A DNA stretch of 61,424 nt. It comes from Cryobacterium cheniae (GTDB lineage Bacteria > Actinomycetota > Actinomycetes > Actinomycetales > Microbacteriaceae). Within the stretch, counting starts at the first letter, position 1. Every line of letters begins with the position of its first letter. The stretch spans positions 1 to 61,424 of the forward strand of contig NZ_SOGN01000019.1 of assembly GCF_004403395.1 (NCBI RefSeq), written 5' to 3'. Shown piece by piece: positions 35,241 to 43,104 of this stretch. A program made the position numbers and the translations under genes. The notes beneath the pieces were generated by a model. It was not told the DNA's origin and did no database searches. It saw only the letters and a list, made by a program, of their open reading frames with translations.

Positions 35241-36412
35241 CTACTGCGCGGTACCCCCTAGCCACGTCTACCTGGGACGATGCCGAATACGCCGCACTGC
35301 AGCGTGTCATCGATACTGGCCGCTTCACGATGGGGCCCGAAGTGCGGAAATTTGAGGAAGAGTTCGCTGCATTCTTCGGCTCACGGCACGCGGTAATGGT
35401 GAATTCGGGCAGTAGTGCAAACCTCATCGCGATCGCCGCGGCGGTGGCGAATCCAGACGTTGACCTGAACCCTGGGGACGAAGTAATTGTCCCGGCAGTG
35501 TCATGGGCCACGACGTATTACCCTATTCATCAACTTGGGCTTGTTCTTCGTTTCGTTGATATTGACGTCGATACCCTCAACATGAATCCCAAATTGGTTG
35601 TGGATGCGATCGGTCCAAGAACGAAAGCCATATTCGCCGTCAGCCTCCTCGGGAACCCGGCGGACCTGATGACATTGGCTGGCATTTGTGCTGAACACGG
35701 CCTGACGCTTATAGAAGACAACTGCGAATCGCTGGGATCATCGATTGACTCAAAGTTCACAGGCACCTTCGGGCTTGCAGGTACATTCAGTTCCTTCTTC
35801 TCGCATCACATCTCAACGATGGAGGGCGGACTGATCTTGACCGATGATGACTACATGTATCAGGCAATGGTCTCCCTGCGCGCCCACGGGTGGACACGGG
35901 ATCTCCCCCAAGACAACCTCATCTGTCCCAAAACCGGTGTGGACTTTGATGACCAGTTCAGATTCGCGCTCCCTGGATACAACGTGCGCCCACTCGAAAT
36001 GTCGGGCGCCCTCGGTCGAGAGCAGCTAAAGAAGGTTCCATCGCTTGTCGCTGGGCGGCAGGCGAATGCCATTCTGTTCGCAGAACGATTCGCGCCAGTG
36101 GAGGATGTTCGGATTCAGTCAGTGGCTGCCTCGAGCAGCTGGTTTGGGTTCTCCCTTGTCCTGGAAGGAAGACTCGAGGGACGACGAGCGCAGGTTGTCT
36201 CCGCGTTAGCAGAAGCTGGCATCGAATCAAGGCCGATCGTTGCAGGGAATTTCACCAAAAACCCCGTGATGTCGAAGCTCCGCACGGTGGTTCCAACTGA
36301 TCTGCCGGCTGCTGACAAGATTCACGCTGACGGTCTCTTTGTGGGAAATCACCACTATCCGATTCCAGCAGAATTGGATCTCCTACTTGAGGTGATCGAG
36401 TGCGTGGTTTAA
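35237..36412 (+). CDS. colD: GDP-4-keto-6-deoxy-D-mannose 3-dehydratase (ColD-like)
   Basis: A 391-residue PLP enzyme of the DegT/DnrJ/EryC1/StrS fold. The Schiff-base lysine of aminotransferases is replaced: the active-site segment reads TFSSFFSHHISTMEGG with His190-His191. A histidine here marks ColD, which removes the C-3 hydroxyl with glutamate/PMP to make the 3,6-dideoxy sugar. RAHGWTRDLP, LPGYNVRPLEMSGALG and VAGNFTKNP also match ColD as I recall it. The length fits ColD (about 390) and not the longer iron-sulfur E1 enzymes. The ATG overlaps the colC-like stop. Confidence 0.9.
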   Translation: MTTARYPLATSTWDDAEYAALQRVIDTGRFTMGPEVRKFEEEFAAFFGSRHAVMVNSGSSANLIAIAAAVANPDVDLNPGDEVIVPAVSWATTYYPIHQLGLVLRFVDIDVDTLNMNPKLVVDAIGPRTKAIFAVSLLGNPADLMTLAGICAEHGLTLIEDNCESLGSSIDSKFTGTFGLAGTFSSFFSHHISTMEGGLILTDDDYMYQAMVSLRAHGWTRDLPQDNLICPKTGVDFDDQFRFALPGYNVRPLEMSGALGREQLKKVPSLVAGRQANAILFAERFAPVEDVRIQSVAASSSWFGFSLVLEGRLEGRRAQVVSALAEAGIESRPIVAGNFTKNPVMSKLRTVVPTDLPAADKIHADGLFVGNHHYPIPAELDLLLEVIECVV

Positions 36413-36569
36413 CTCCCGAGTTGGGCGCAGTAGAGAAGCATGCCAGCGCCCCTTCTTGATTCAAGTCCTCAAGGACACACGCATCATTAGTCTTCCGGGG
36501 GACAACAATTCTTATTGTGAACAACGGTGGCGGTCGCAGGCCACCACGCCGAAAAGTATGGGGAAATAG

Positions 36570-37601
36570 TTGACGAAGCGCGCTTTCATTACAGGCATCA
36601 CGGGGCAGGACGGGTCGTATCTCGCGGAGTTGCTCCTGTCAAAGGGGTACGAAGTGCACGGAATGATCCGGCGCGCGTCGACCTTTAACACCGTGCGAAT
36701 CGACCATCTCTTTGTTGATCCACACGAGCCGGGGGCGAGGCTGTTCCTTCACTATGGCGATCTTGGCGACGGGGCCCGCATGGTTACTTTGTTGGCGGAA
36801 ATCAAGCCGGACGAGGTCTACAACCTCGCAGCCCAGTCTCATGTCCGAGTATCCTTTGACGAACCTGAACACACTGGCGACACAACGGGCATGGGAACAA
36901 TCCGTCTTCTTGAAGCAGTGCGAATGTCCGGCATCAGTACTCGCTTCTACCAAGCGTCTAGCTCAGAGATGTTTGGCGCTACTCCTCCACCCCAAAACGA
37001 GGAAACCCCCTTTTACCCCCGATCGCCCTACGGTGCGGCAAAGGTATACAGCTACTGGGTGACGAAGAACTACCGCGAGGCCTACGGCATGTTCGCTGTG
37101 AACGGGATCTTGTTCAACCATGAGTCTCCTCGTCGCGGTGAGACATTCGTTACCCGCAAGATCACTCGCGCCGTCGCTGCAGTTAAAGCCGGTAAACAGG
37201 AATTTCTCTACCTGGGCAACCTCGATTCAGTTCGAGACTGGGGCTATGCGGCTGAGTACGTCGAAGGCATGTGGCGCATGCTACAGGTGGACGAACCCGA
37301 CGATTTCGTGCTTGCCACGGGCGGGAACTTCACGGTGCGCGATTTCGTGGAAACCTCGTTCAGTCACGCAGGCCTCGATTGGGAAAACCACGTCAGATTC
37401 GATGAGCGATACCTGCGCCCGACGGAGGTTGATGCACTTGTTGGTGATGCATCGAAGGCCAGGGAAAAACTCGGCTGGGAGGCAAAGGTCGACACGGCGG
37501 AACTTGCCCGAATCATGGTTGACGCGGACATTGCTGCGCTGGAGCGCGCCGGGCACCCCTATATAGACGAAGTGAAGCTCGAGAGCTGGGGGACGAAGTA
37601 G
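36570..37601 (+). CDS. gmd: GDP-mannose 4,6-dehydratase
   Basis: A 343-residue NADP-dependent SDR enzyme converting GDP-D-mannose to GDP-4-keto-6-deoxy-D-mannose, the shared precursor for fucose, colitose and related sugars. Start TTG 36570 ([20 protein letters not shown]). GITGQDG is the NADP loop, Tyr154-x3-Lys158 (YGAAK) is catalytic, [16 protein letters not shown] and RDWGYA are family marks. It follows colD by 157 bp that hold no other gene; the start has only a weak ribosome site (GGGGA). It supplies the substrate for the two genes upstream. Confidence 0.96.
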   Translation: MTKRAFITGITGQDGSYLAELLLSKGYEVHGMIRRASTFNTVRIDHLFVDPHEPGARLFLHYGDLGDGARMVTLLAEIKPDEVYNLAAQSHVRVSFDEPEHTGDTTGMGTIRLLEAVRMSGISTRFYQASSSEMFGATPPPQNEETPFYPRSPYGAAKVYSYWVTKNYREAYGMFAVNGILFNHESPRRGETFVTRKITRAVAAVKAGKQEFLYLGNLDSVRDWGYAAEYVEGMWRMLQVDEPDDFVLATGGNFTVRDFVETSFSHAGLDWENHVRFDERYLRPTEVDALVGDASKAREKLGWEAKVDTAELARIMVDADIAALERAGHPYIDEVKLESWGTK

Positions 37602-37704
37602 TCCGAGCCCAGACTCTAGCGCGGGGTGTGCCCTGCAAAGTTCAAACCGGGCAGGCGCGGGCCGTTGCCCCACCGGAATCTGTCATCATGGATTCAGCCA
37701 ATAC

Positions 37705-39531
37705 ATGAAGGATACGTCGCTCACAGTGATCACCAGATCGGCGGTCCACCGCTCCCTGCATTGCAGACGATCCCGAATCGTCACATTGTCAGGGCTATTA
37801 CTGGTCCTGCTCGTCGTTGTTGCCGTGACTTGGGTCGGTACACGGGGGATGCTAGCGAAGCGAGAGATCGAAAGCGCTGTCCCTCTTGCCTCGATGATTC
37901 AGGCTCAAGTTGTGGCTGGAGACGCCGAGGCGGCCGGGGAAACCGCGGAGAAGCTCTCCGCTCACGCATCGAGTGCGGCAAGTTTGACGAACGACCCTGT
38001 GTGGCGTTCCTTCGAACTGGTCCCTGTTCTGGGCTCCAACTTCACCGCAGTGCGCGAGCTTGCCGCTATTGTTGACGGCGTTTCGCAGAGCGCCATTACT
38101 CCGCTGGTCGGCGTCGCACGTTCTGTCGAGCTGGGCGACTTCAAGCCTGTAGACGGTTCAATCGACCTCCAGCCGCTTATTCAGGCCCGGTCGCAGGTCG
38201 CCGCCGCGAGTACGGCTTTGGCCGTGTCCGAGAAATCCGTGCGGGCAATCCAGACGGGCAACACGCTCGATGTCGTTCGAAGGGCCGCTGATCAGCTCGA
38301 GGCTGCCGTTACCCGTGCTGCGGGGAGCGTTGACGTCGTCGATCGGGCCGTACGTCTGGCGCCGAACATGTTGGGTGCAGCCGGGCCGCGCAACTACGTG
38401 CTGATGTTCCAGAACCCGGCGGAGCTGCGGGCCACTGGGGGAATCGCCGGTGCGGTGGCACTCCTTCATGCCGAGAACGGAAGAATCACGCTGGCGCAGC
38501 AGGCGTCGAGTGGTGACTTCCCTCGGTATGACACACCCGTGCTACCGCTGGCAGATGAAACACGCGGCCTCTACGGCGATATCACTGGCCAGTACATTCA
38601 AGACGTGAACCTCACGCCCGACTTTCCGCAGTCGGCGCTGCTCGCGCGTGAAATGTGGCGCACGCAGTTTGGCCTTGAGACCGATGGTGTGATCTCAATC
38701 GACCCGGTGTCCCTAAGCTACCTCCTGAGGGCAACAGGTCCGATAACTCTGGCTACCGGCGAGGTGCTGACGGCCGAAAATGCGGTGCAGCTGTTACTCA
38801 GCGATGTTTATTCGCGGTATGAGGATCCAGCCGACCAAGACGCGTTCTTCGCTGCTGCGGCGGCATCCGTTTTCTCGACGGTGTCGCGGGGAGACGCCGA
38901 CCCTGTCGCACTGGTGACGGCCCTGGCTCAGGCAGGCAGCGAGCACCGCGTTCTGGTGTGGAACGCCAATGACGAAGACCAAGCAGTGCTCACAAACACG
39001 ACTCTCGCCGGCGGCCTGCCGCTGAGCAACGCTAGTGCCACCCGATTTGGTGTGTACCTGAACGACGCGACGGGCGCGAAGATGGGTATGTACCTCGATA
39101 TGCAGGTCGCCGTGGGCCAGGTAACCTGCCGAAAGGACAAGCGCCCCAACTATGGTGTTTCCGTCACGTTGAGTAACACCGCGCCTGCTGATGCGGCAAT
39201 CACCCTGTCGGATTACGTAACTGGTGGCGGTGTCTACGGGGTTGCACCCGGGAACGTAAAAACCGTCGTGTCTGCCTACGGGGCGCCGGGCATGCAGAAT
39301 CTGGGTATGACTCGGGATGACTCGGTCGTTGCGTATCATCCCGCCACGGACTCTTCGCACCCGGTCAGCGCCATTGAGGTCGAGCTGGCGCCAGGAGAAT
39401 CCACAGTCCTGCACTTCGGTTGGTTGGGACTGGAGCCCTCCTCCGCGCCGATCGTTGCGCAATCGACGCCCGTAATTCACCTAAACGAAACACGTGAACT
39501 GGAATTGGGCTGTGAATCTGCCCTATGGTAG
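37705..39531 (+). CDS. DUF4012 domain-containing membrane protein
   Basis: A 608-residue protein with one membrane helix (about residues 27-46) and a long extracytoplasmic part. Early segments are helical (VASMIQAQVVAGDAEAAGE-type coils), followed by the DUF4012 core: NYVLMFQNPAELRATGGI, TPDFPQSALLAREMW and DGVISIDPVSLSYLLRATGP. DUF4012 proteins are widespread in actinobacterial polysaccharide loci and their role is unsettled; sequence style suggests a cell-wall ligase-like or assembly function. Neighbours are gmd and a sortase substrate. It is transcribed in the direction of the EPS genes. Confidence 0.85.
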   Translation: MKDTSLTVITRSAVHRSLHCRRSRIVTLSGLLLVLLVVVAVTWVGTRGMLAKREIESAVPLASMIQAQVVAGDAEAAGETAEKLSAHASSAASLTNDPVWRSFELVPVLGSNFTAVRELAAIVDGVSQSAITPLVGVARSVELGDFKPVDGSIDLQPLIQARSQVAAASTALAVSEKSVRAIQTGNTLDVVRRAADQLEAAVTRAAGSVDVVDRAVRLAPNMLGAAGPRNYVLMFQNPAELRATGGIAGAVALLHAENGRITLAQQASSGDFPRYDTPVLPLADETRGLYGDITGQYIQDVNLTPDFPQSALLAREMWRTQFGLETDGVISIDPVSLSYLLRATGPITLATGEVLTAENAVQLLLSDVYSRYEDPADQDAFFAAAAASVFSTVSRGDADPVALVTALAQAGSEHRVLVWNANDEDQAVLTNTTLAGGLPLSNASATRFGVYLNDATGAKMGMYLDMQVAVGQVTCRKDKRPNYGVSVTLSNTAPADAAITLSDYVTGGGVYGVAPGNVKTVVSAYGAPGMQNLGMTRDDSVVAYHPATDSSHPVSAIEVELAPGESTVLHFGWLGLEPSSAPIVAQSTPVIHLNETRELELGCESALW

Positions 39532-39598
39532 AGACGTGTCGTCGGTGACGCACCTGTGCGTCGGCACAACTTTCATTTCTACGGGGGGACCCTCAACC

Positions 39599-40138
39599 AT
39601 GGCAAAAAAGACTTTCGCAGTTATCGCGCTGGCATTCCTCGCGATCTTCGCAGTGCCGGCCGCAGCCAACGCTGCTGGATACATTGCGGCAGACAACATC
39701 TCCGTCAGCGGTTCGGCGACTGCCGGCAGTGAACAGACCGTCACGTTTGACGACGGCTCCTTCACCCCCGGCGAGACCGTAACCTTCGCCGTGACCGGCG
39801 AGGGCTTCGCGACCTCCACGATCACCATGACCGGCACCGCCGACGCCCAGGGTGCCGTCACGTTCAAGTTCACCCTTCCGGCCGACGCGAGTGGTTCCTA
39901 CTCTGTCACCGCAACGGGCACCACCTCGGGCAACGTCGGCACCGCCACCATCACGGTTGTTACCGCTGACGCTGGAACCACTGGCACCGACACCGCTGAG
40001 GACGTTGATGGCGGCCTCGCAAACACCGGTTACGAAGCTCCGGTTCTTCTCATCTGGGGTGCCGCTGGCGCGCTTCTCCTCGGCGTGGCACTCGTGCTCG
40101 TGCTGAACGTCGTTCGTCGCCAGAAGGCGACCGCGTAA
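39599..40138 (+). CDS. Sortase-anchored surface protein (LAXTG class)
   Basis: A 179-residue exported protein. The signal peptide ends about residue 25 (ANAAG). The mature part is one Thr-rich beta-sandwich (SGSATAGSEQTVTFDDGSF, TPADASGSYSVTATGT-like repeats), followed by LANTG (140-144), a hydrophobic helix (about 148-170) and the basic tail RRQKATA. LAxTG is the substrate motif of class E sortases, common in actinobacteria. No sortase gene lies in the window. A strong terminator (40149-40184) follows, so it ends the operon. Confidence 0.85.
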   Translation: MAKKTFAVIALAFLAIFAVPAAANAAGYIAADNISVSGSATAGSEQTVTFDDGSFTPGETVTFAVTGEGFATSTITMTGTADAQGAVTFKFTLPADASGSYSVTATGTTSGNVGTATITVVTADAGTTGTDTAEDVDGGLANTGYEAPVLLIWGAAGALLLGVALVLVLNVVRRQKATA

Positions 40139-40148
40139 CACTCAGTTT

Positions 40149-40184
40149 GCAGAAGGCCCCGAACGCGAGTTCGGGGCCTTCTGC
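40149..40184. terminator. Strong hairpin terminator
   Basis: Perfect 16-bp stem GCAGAAGGCCCCGAAC / GTTCGGGGCCTTCTGC around loop GCGA, 11 bp after the sortase substrate. No T-tract is needed for strong pausing at this stability, but none is present. Confidence 0.75.
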
Positions 40185-40236
40185 GTGTGCGGGGGCCGAC
40201 AGGTGCAAATAGGCTTGAAGCTATGGGAGTGAATGC

Positions 40237-41550
40237 ATGAAGATTTCAGTTATCGGCTGTGGCTACCTCGGGGCTGTGCACGCCTCGGCGATGGCCGAAC
40301 TCGGCCACGACGTGGTGGGTATTGACATCGACGCGCACAAGATCGAGCAGCTGGCCGCGGGCAAGCCGCCGTTCTACGAGCCGGGACTACCTGAGATCCT
40401 CACGTCGGCGCGTGCCTCCGGCAGATTGCGTTTCAGCACCGACATCGCCGATGCCGCCGGCGCTCGGGTGCATTTCATCGGCGTGGGCACCCCGCAGAAG
40501 CCCGGCAGTCATGCCGCCGACCTCACCTACGTGGACACGGCCGTGCAGTCGCTGTTGCCGCATCTTGCCGCGGGCGACCTCGTCGTGGGCAAGAGCACCG
40601 TGCCAGTCGGCACCGCCGCCCGCCTCGCCGGAGTGATTGAGGCATCCGGTAGCGGTGCATCGCTGGCCTGGAACCCCGAATTTCTGCGCGAGGGCTTCGC
40701 GGTGAAAGACACCATCAGCCCCGACCGCCTTGTCTACGGGGTGCCGGCCGGTGCAGCCGGCGAGCACGCTACTGCGCTGCTTAACGAGGTCTACGCCTCG
40801 GCCATGGCAGCCGAGACGCCCCTGATCGTCACCGACTACGCCACCGCGGAACTCGTGAAGGTCGCCGCGAATGCCTTCCTGGCCACGAAGATCAGCTTCA
40901 TCAACGCCATGAGCGAAATCGCCGATGTCTCCGGGGCCAACGTCACCGAGCTGGCAGACGCCATCGGCTTCGACGTGCGCATTGGCCGCAAGTTCCTCAA
41001 TGCCGGGGTCGGTTTTGGTGGCGGCTGCCTGCCCAAGGACATCCGCGCGTTCACGGCCCGTGCCGAAGAACTCGGTCGCGGCGACTCGGTCGCGTTCCTC
41101 AAGGAGGTCGACGCGATCAACCTGCGGCAGCGTCAGCGCGTCGTGGCCATGACCCTACAGGCGCTGGGCAAGCCCGTGTACAAGTGCAAGGTGGCCGTGC
41201 TCGGTCTGAGCTTCAAGCCGCACTCCGACGACGTGCGCGACTCGCCGGCCCTCGACGTGGCCGTGCAACTCCGCGGCCTAGGCGCCGACGTGGTGGCGAC
41301 TGACCCGCAGGGCATCGAGAACTCGCGGGCGCGGCATCCGCAGCTCAATTACTCGAGCAGCATCGAGGAGACGCTACGCGATGCCGACGCCGTCGTGCTC
41401 GTCACGGAGTGGGCCGAGTTCAAGGAGATCGACCCGGTCTGGGCGGCCACGCTTGTGCGCACGCCGATCATCATCGACGGCCGCAACACCCTCGACGCGG
41501 CCGTATGGCGTGCCGCCGGGTGGACCTACCAGGGGATCGGGCGGCCGTAA
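40237..41550 (+). CDS. UDP-glucose 6-dehydrogenase
   Basis: A 437-residue NAD enzyme that oxidises UDP-glucose to UDP-glucuronate for acidic exopolysaccharide. ATG 40237 follows GGGAG. N-terminal NAD loop GCGYLGAVHASAMAELGH, then STVPVGTA, EFLREGFAV, the substrate loop NAGVGFGGGCLPKD with the catalytic Cys, and FKPHSDDVRDSPALD. The galU gene 8 kb downstream provides UDP-glucose. Base composition here is again as high in GC as the flanking genome. Confidence 0.96.
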   Translation: MKISVIGCGYLGAVHASAMAELGHDVVGIDIDAHKIEQLAAGKPPFYEPGLPEILTSARASGRLRFSTDIADAAGARVHFIGVGTPQKPGSHAADLTYVDTAVQSLLPHLAAGDLVVGKSTVPVGTAARLAGVIEASGSGASLAWNPEFLREGFAVKDTISPDRLVYGVPAGAAGEHATALLNEVYASAMAAETPLIVTDYATAELVKVAANAFLATKISFINAMSEIADVSGANVTELADAIGFDVRIGRKFLNAGVGFGGGCLPKDIRAFTARAEELGRGDSVAFLKEVDAINLRQRQRVVAMTLQALGKPVYKCKVAVLGLSFKPHSDDVRDSPALDVAVQLRGLGADVVATDPQGIENSRARHPQLNYSSSIEETLRDADAVVLVTEWAEFKEIDPVWAATLVRTPIIIDGRNTLDAAVWRAAGWTYQGIGRP

Positions 41551-41611
41551 CCGTCCCGAGCAAAGTGCGATGAGCTCGCCGCAGGCCGACTTCGCTGGCG
41601 GGCGTCCGCCG

Positions 41612-41761
41612 TCAGGCCTTCTGAAGGGCCCTTGCTACGAGCACGAGAGTCGGCACGGCCACGATCACGATGACGGCGATTCGGGTCACCTGAAACATCT
41701 TGGTGTGTTCTCGGCGCCGGGACCAGCGACGAATCTTACGGGTGCGGTATCTGATGCTCAC
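41612..41761 (-). CDS. Possible 49-residue membrane peptide
   Basis: GTG 41761 to TGA 41612 codes MSIRYRTRKIRRWSRRREHT, then KMFQVTRIAVIVIVAVPTLV and LVARALQKA: a strongly basic N-terminus followed by a single hydrophobic helix. GGAAGG lies immediately upstream, though very close. It sits 92 bp downstream of the acyltransferase on the same strand. The composition is like a real small membrane protein, but no family is known and it could be chance. The rest of the 41551-41853 gap holds no other feature. Confidence 0.4.
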   Translation of the reverse strand: MSIRYRTRKIRRWSRRREHTKMFQVTRIAVIVIVAVPTLVLVARALQKA

Positions 41762-41853
41762 CTTCCGACGCTACGCTGCGCCGAACGTGGAGAAGGCATC
41801 CACAGCGCCCCCAGAGGTGGTGCCCCCAGAGCTGGTGCCCCCAGAAAAACGAG

Positions 41854-42930
41854 TTACTTCAGCAGGGCCGGCACACGTTCCACGGGCACTGAACGCGGGG
41901 CGTCGAGCTTGGCCTTCCAGGCGAGGAACGGGCGCTCCACCAGCCACCAGCTGATTGTTGCCGCAAAAATGGTGATCGGCAGGGAGAGCAGGGGACCGTT
42001 CGGGATGGACGGCGTGGCACTGAGCCACAGCACCACCGGGTAGTTCCACAGGTAGGCCGCATACGAAACGGTGCCGAGGGCCAGCGCCGGCTTCAGCCAC
42101 CGCGCCGGGAGGGCCTTCCACTCCCGCAGGTGGAAGATCAGCACCACCGTCAGCAGGGCTACCAGCGGGCCGATGGCCAGGTAGGTGAGGTGCCAGCTCT
42201 TGGCGAGCGGGGAGAACGTGATCACCATGAGAATGCCCAGGCTGAATAGTGAGAGCGCCGCCCTCGGAACGCGGGATTTGGGCAGCAGGCGGGCCAGGGC
42301 ATCCTGACCGAGGCAGGCGGCGGCGCCGATGACCATCGCGATCGCCCAGGAGCTGGGCAGCGTGTATATGCGGGTGATGTCCGGGGCCGTCATCAGCATC
42401 GACGCGATCATCACGGTCATGATGGCGAGCACCGAACCGACCAGCACCCAGCGCATGCGGCGGAACCGCACCCCGATGGCCAGCAGGATCGGCCAGACCA
42501 GGTAGAACTGTTCCTCGGTCGCCAGCGTCCACAGGTGGCTGATGCCGGAGCTGCCCAGCGGGATCGGCAGGTTGCCGGTGTAGGTGATCCCGATCAGCAG
42601 GCCCCGGCCGAGGCCGGCCTTGTCGCCCCAGGGGTCAAGAGCCAGCGTGACCACGGCCAACACGGCCAGGAAGAGCACCATCGCCGGAACCAGCCGGATC
42701 GCGCGGTTGCGGTAGAAACGGCCGTACCGCACCCGACCGAAGCGGTGAAGGTCGGAGACGAGCAGCCCGGTGATCAGGTAGCCGCTGAGGGCGAAGAACA
42801 TGACGACACCCACGATGCCGCCGCCGCCGATCGTCGACGGCCACGCGTGGCGAACAAGCACCAGAGCGATGGCAAGGCCGCGAATGAGGTCGAGGCCCAC
42901 GATGCGCCCGGGTCTAAGAGTTTCGGGCAC
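41854..42930 (-). CDS. Acyltransferase 3 family membrane protein
   Basis: A 358-residue protein with about ten helices (AT3 / OafA family) that acetylates surface polysaccharides or lipids. LDLIRGLAIALVLVRHAWP carries the conserved Arg-His pair, followed by GVVMFFALSGYLITGLL, RFYRNRAIRLVPAM and HLWTLATEEQFYLVWP. GTG 42930 has AGGA 6 nt upstream; a TTG 3 bp earlier is an alternative. No SGNH domain is attached. It is divergent from the HelR-like gene. Confidence 0.9.
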   Translation of the reverse strand: MPETLRPGRIVGLDLIRGLAIALVLVRHAWPSTIGGGGIVGVVMFFALSGYLITGLLVSDLHRFGRVRYGRFYRNRAIRLVPAMVLFLAVLAVVTLALDPWGDKAGLGRGLLIGITYTGNLPIPLGSSGISHLWTLATEEQFYLVWPILLAIGVRFRRMRWVLVGSVLAIMTVMIASMLMTAPDITRIYTLPSSWAIAMVIGAAACLGQDALARLLPKSRVPRAALSLFSLGILMVITFSPLAKSWHLTYLAIGPLVALLTVVLIFHLREWKALPARWLKPALALGTVSYAAYLWNYPVVLWLSATPSIPNGPLLSLPITIFAATISWWLVERPFLAWKAKLDAPRSVPVERVPALLK

Positions 42931-43104
42931 CAATGGTCCTTCGCTAAGTCTGCAGTGTCACCAGACTACCGAGTGGGCTGAGGCTCAGTGCGAACCTGAC
43001 CACGCGGACCGGGCCGCTTCGGAACGCGATTCTGTTTTCTTTCTCGGTCAGGTCGGTGATTTGACCCGAGTAAACTTGAAGCTCGGATTTCAAGGGGTGT
43101 GCGC

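Noticed and set aside
35237..36412. Sugar aminotransferase of the DegT/StrS family
   Set aside because: The PLP lysine is replaced by His in SHH, so normal transamination with an internal aldimine is not expected.
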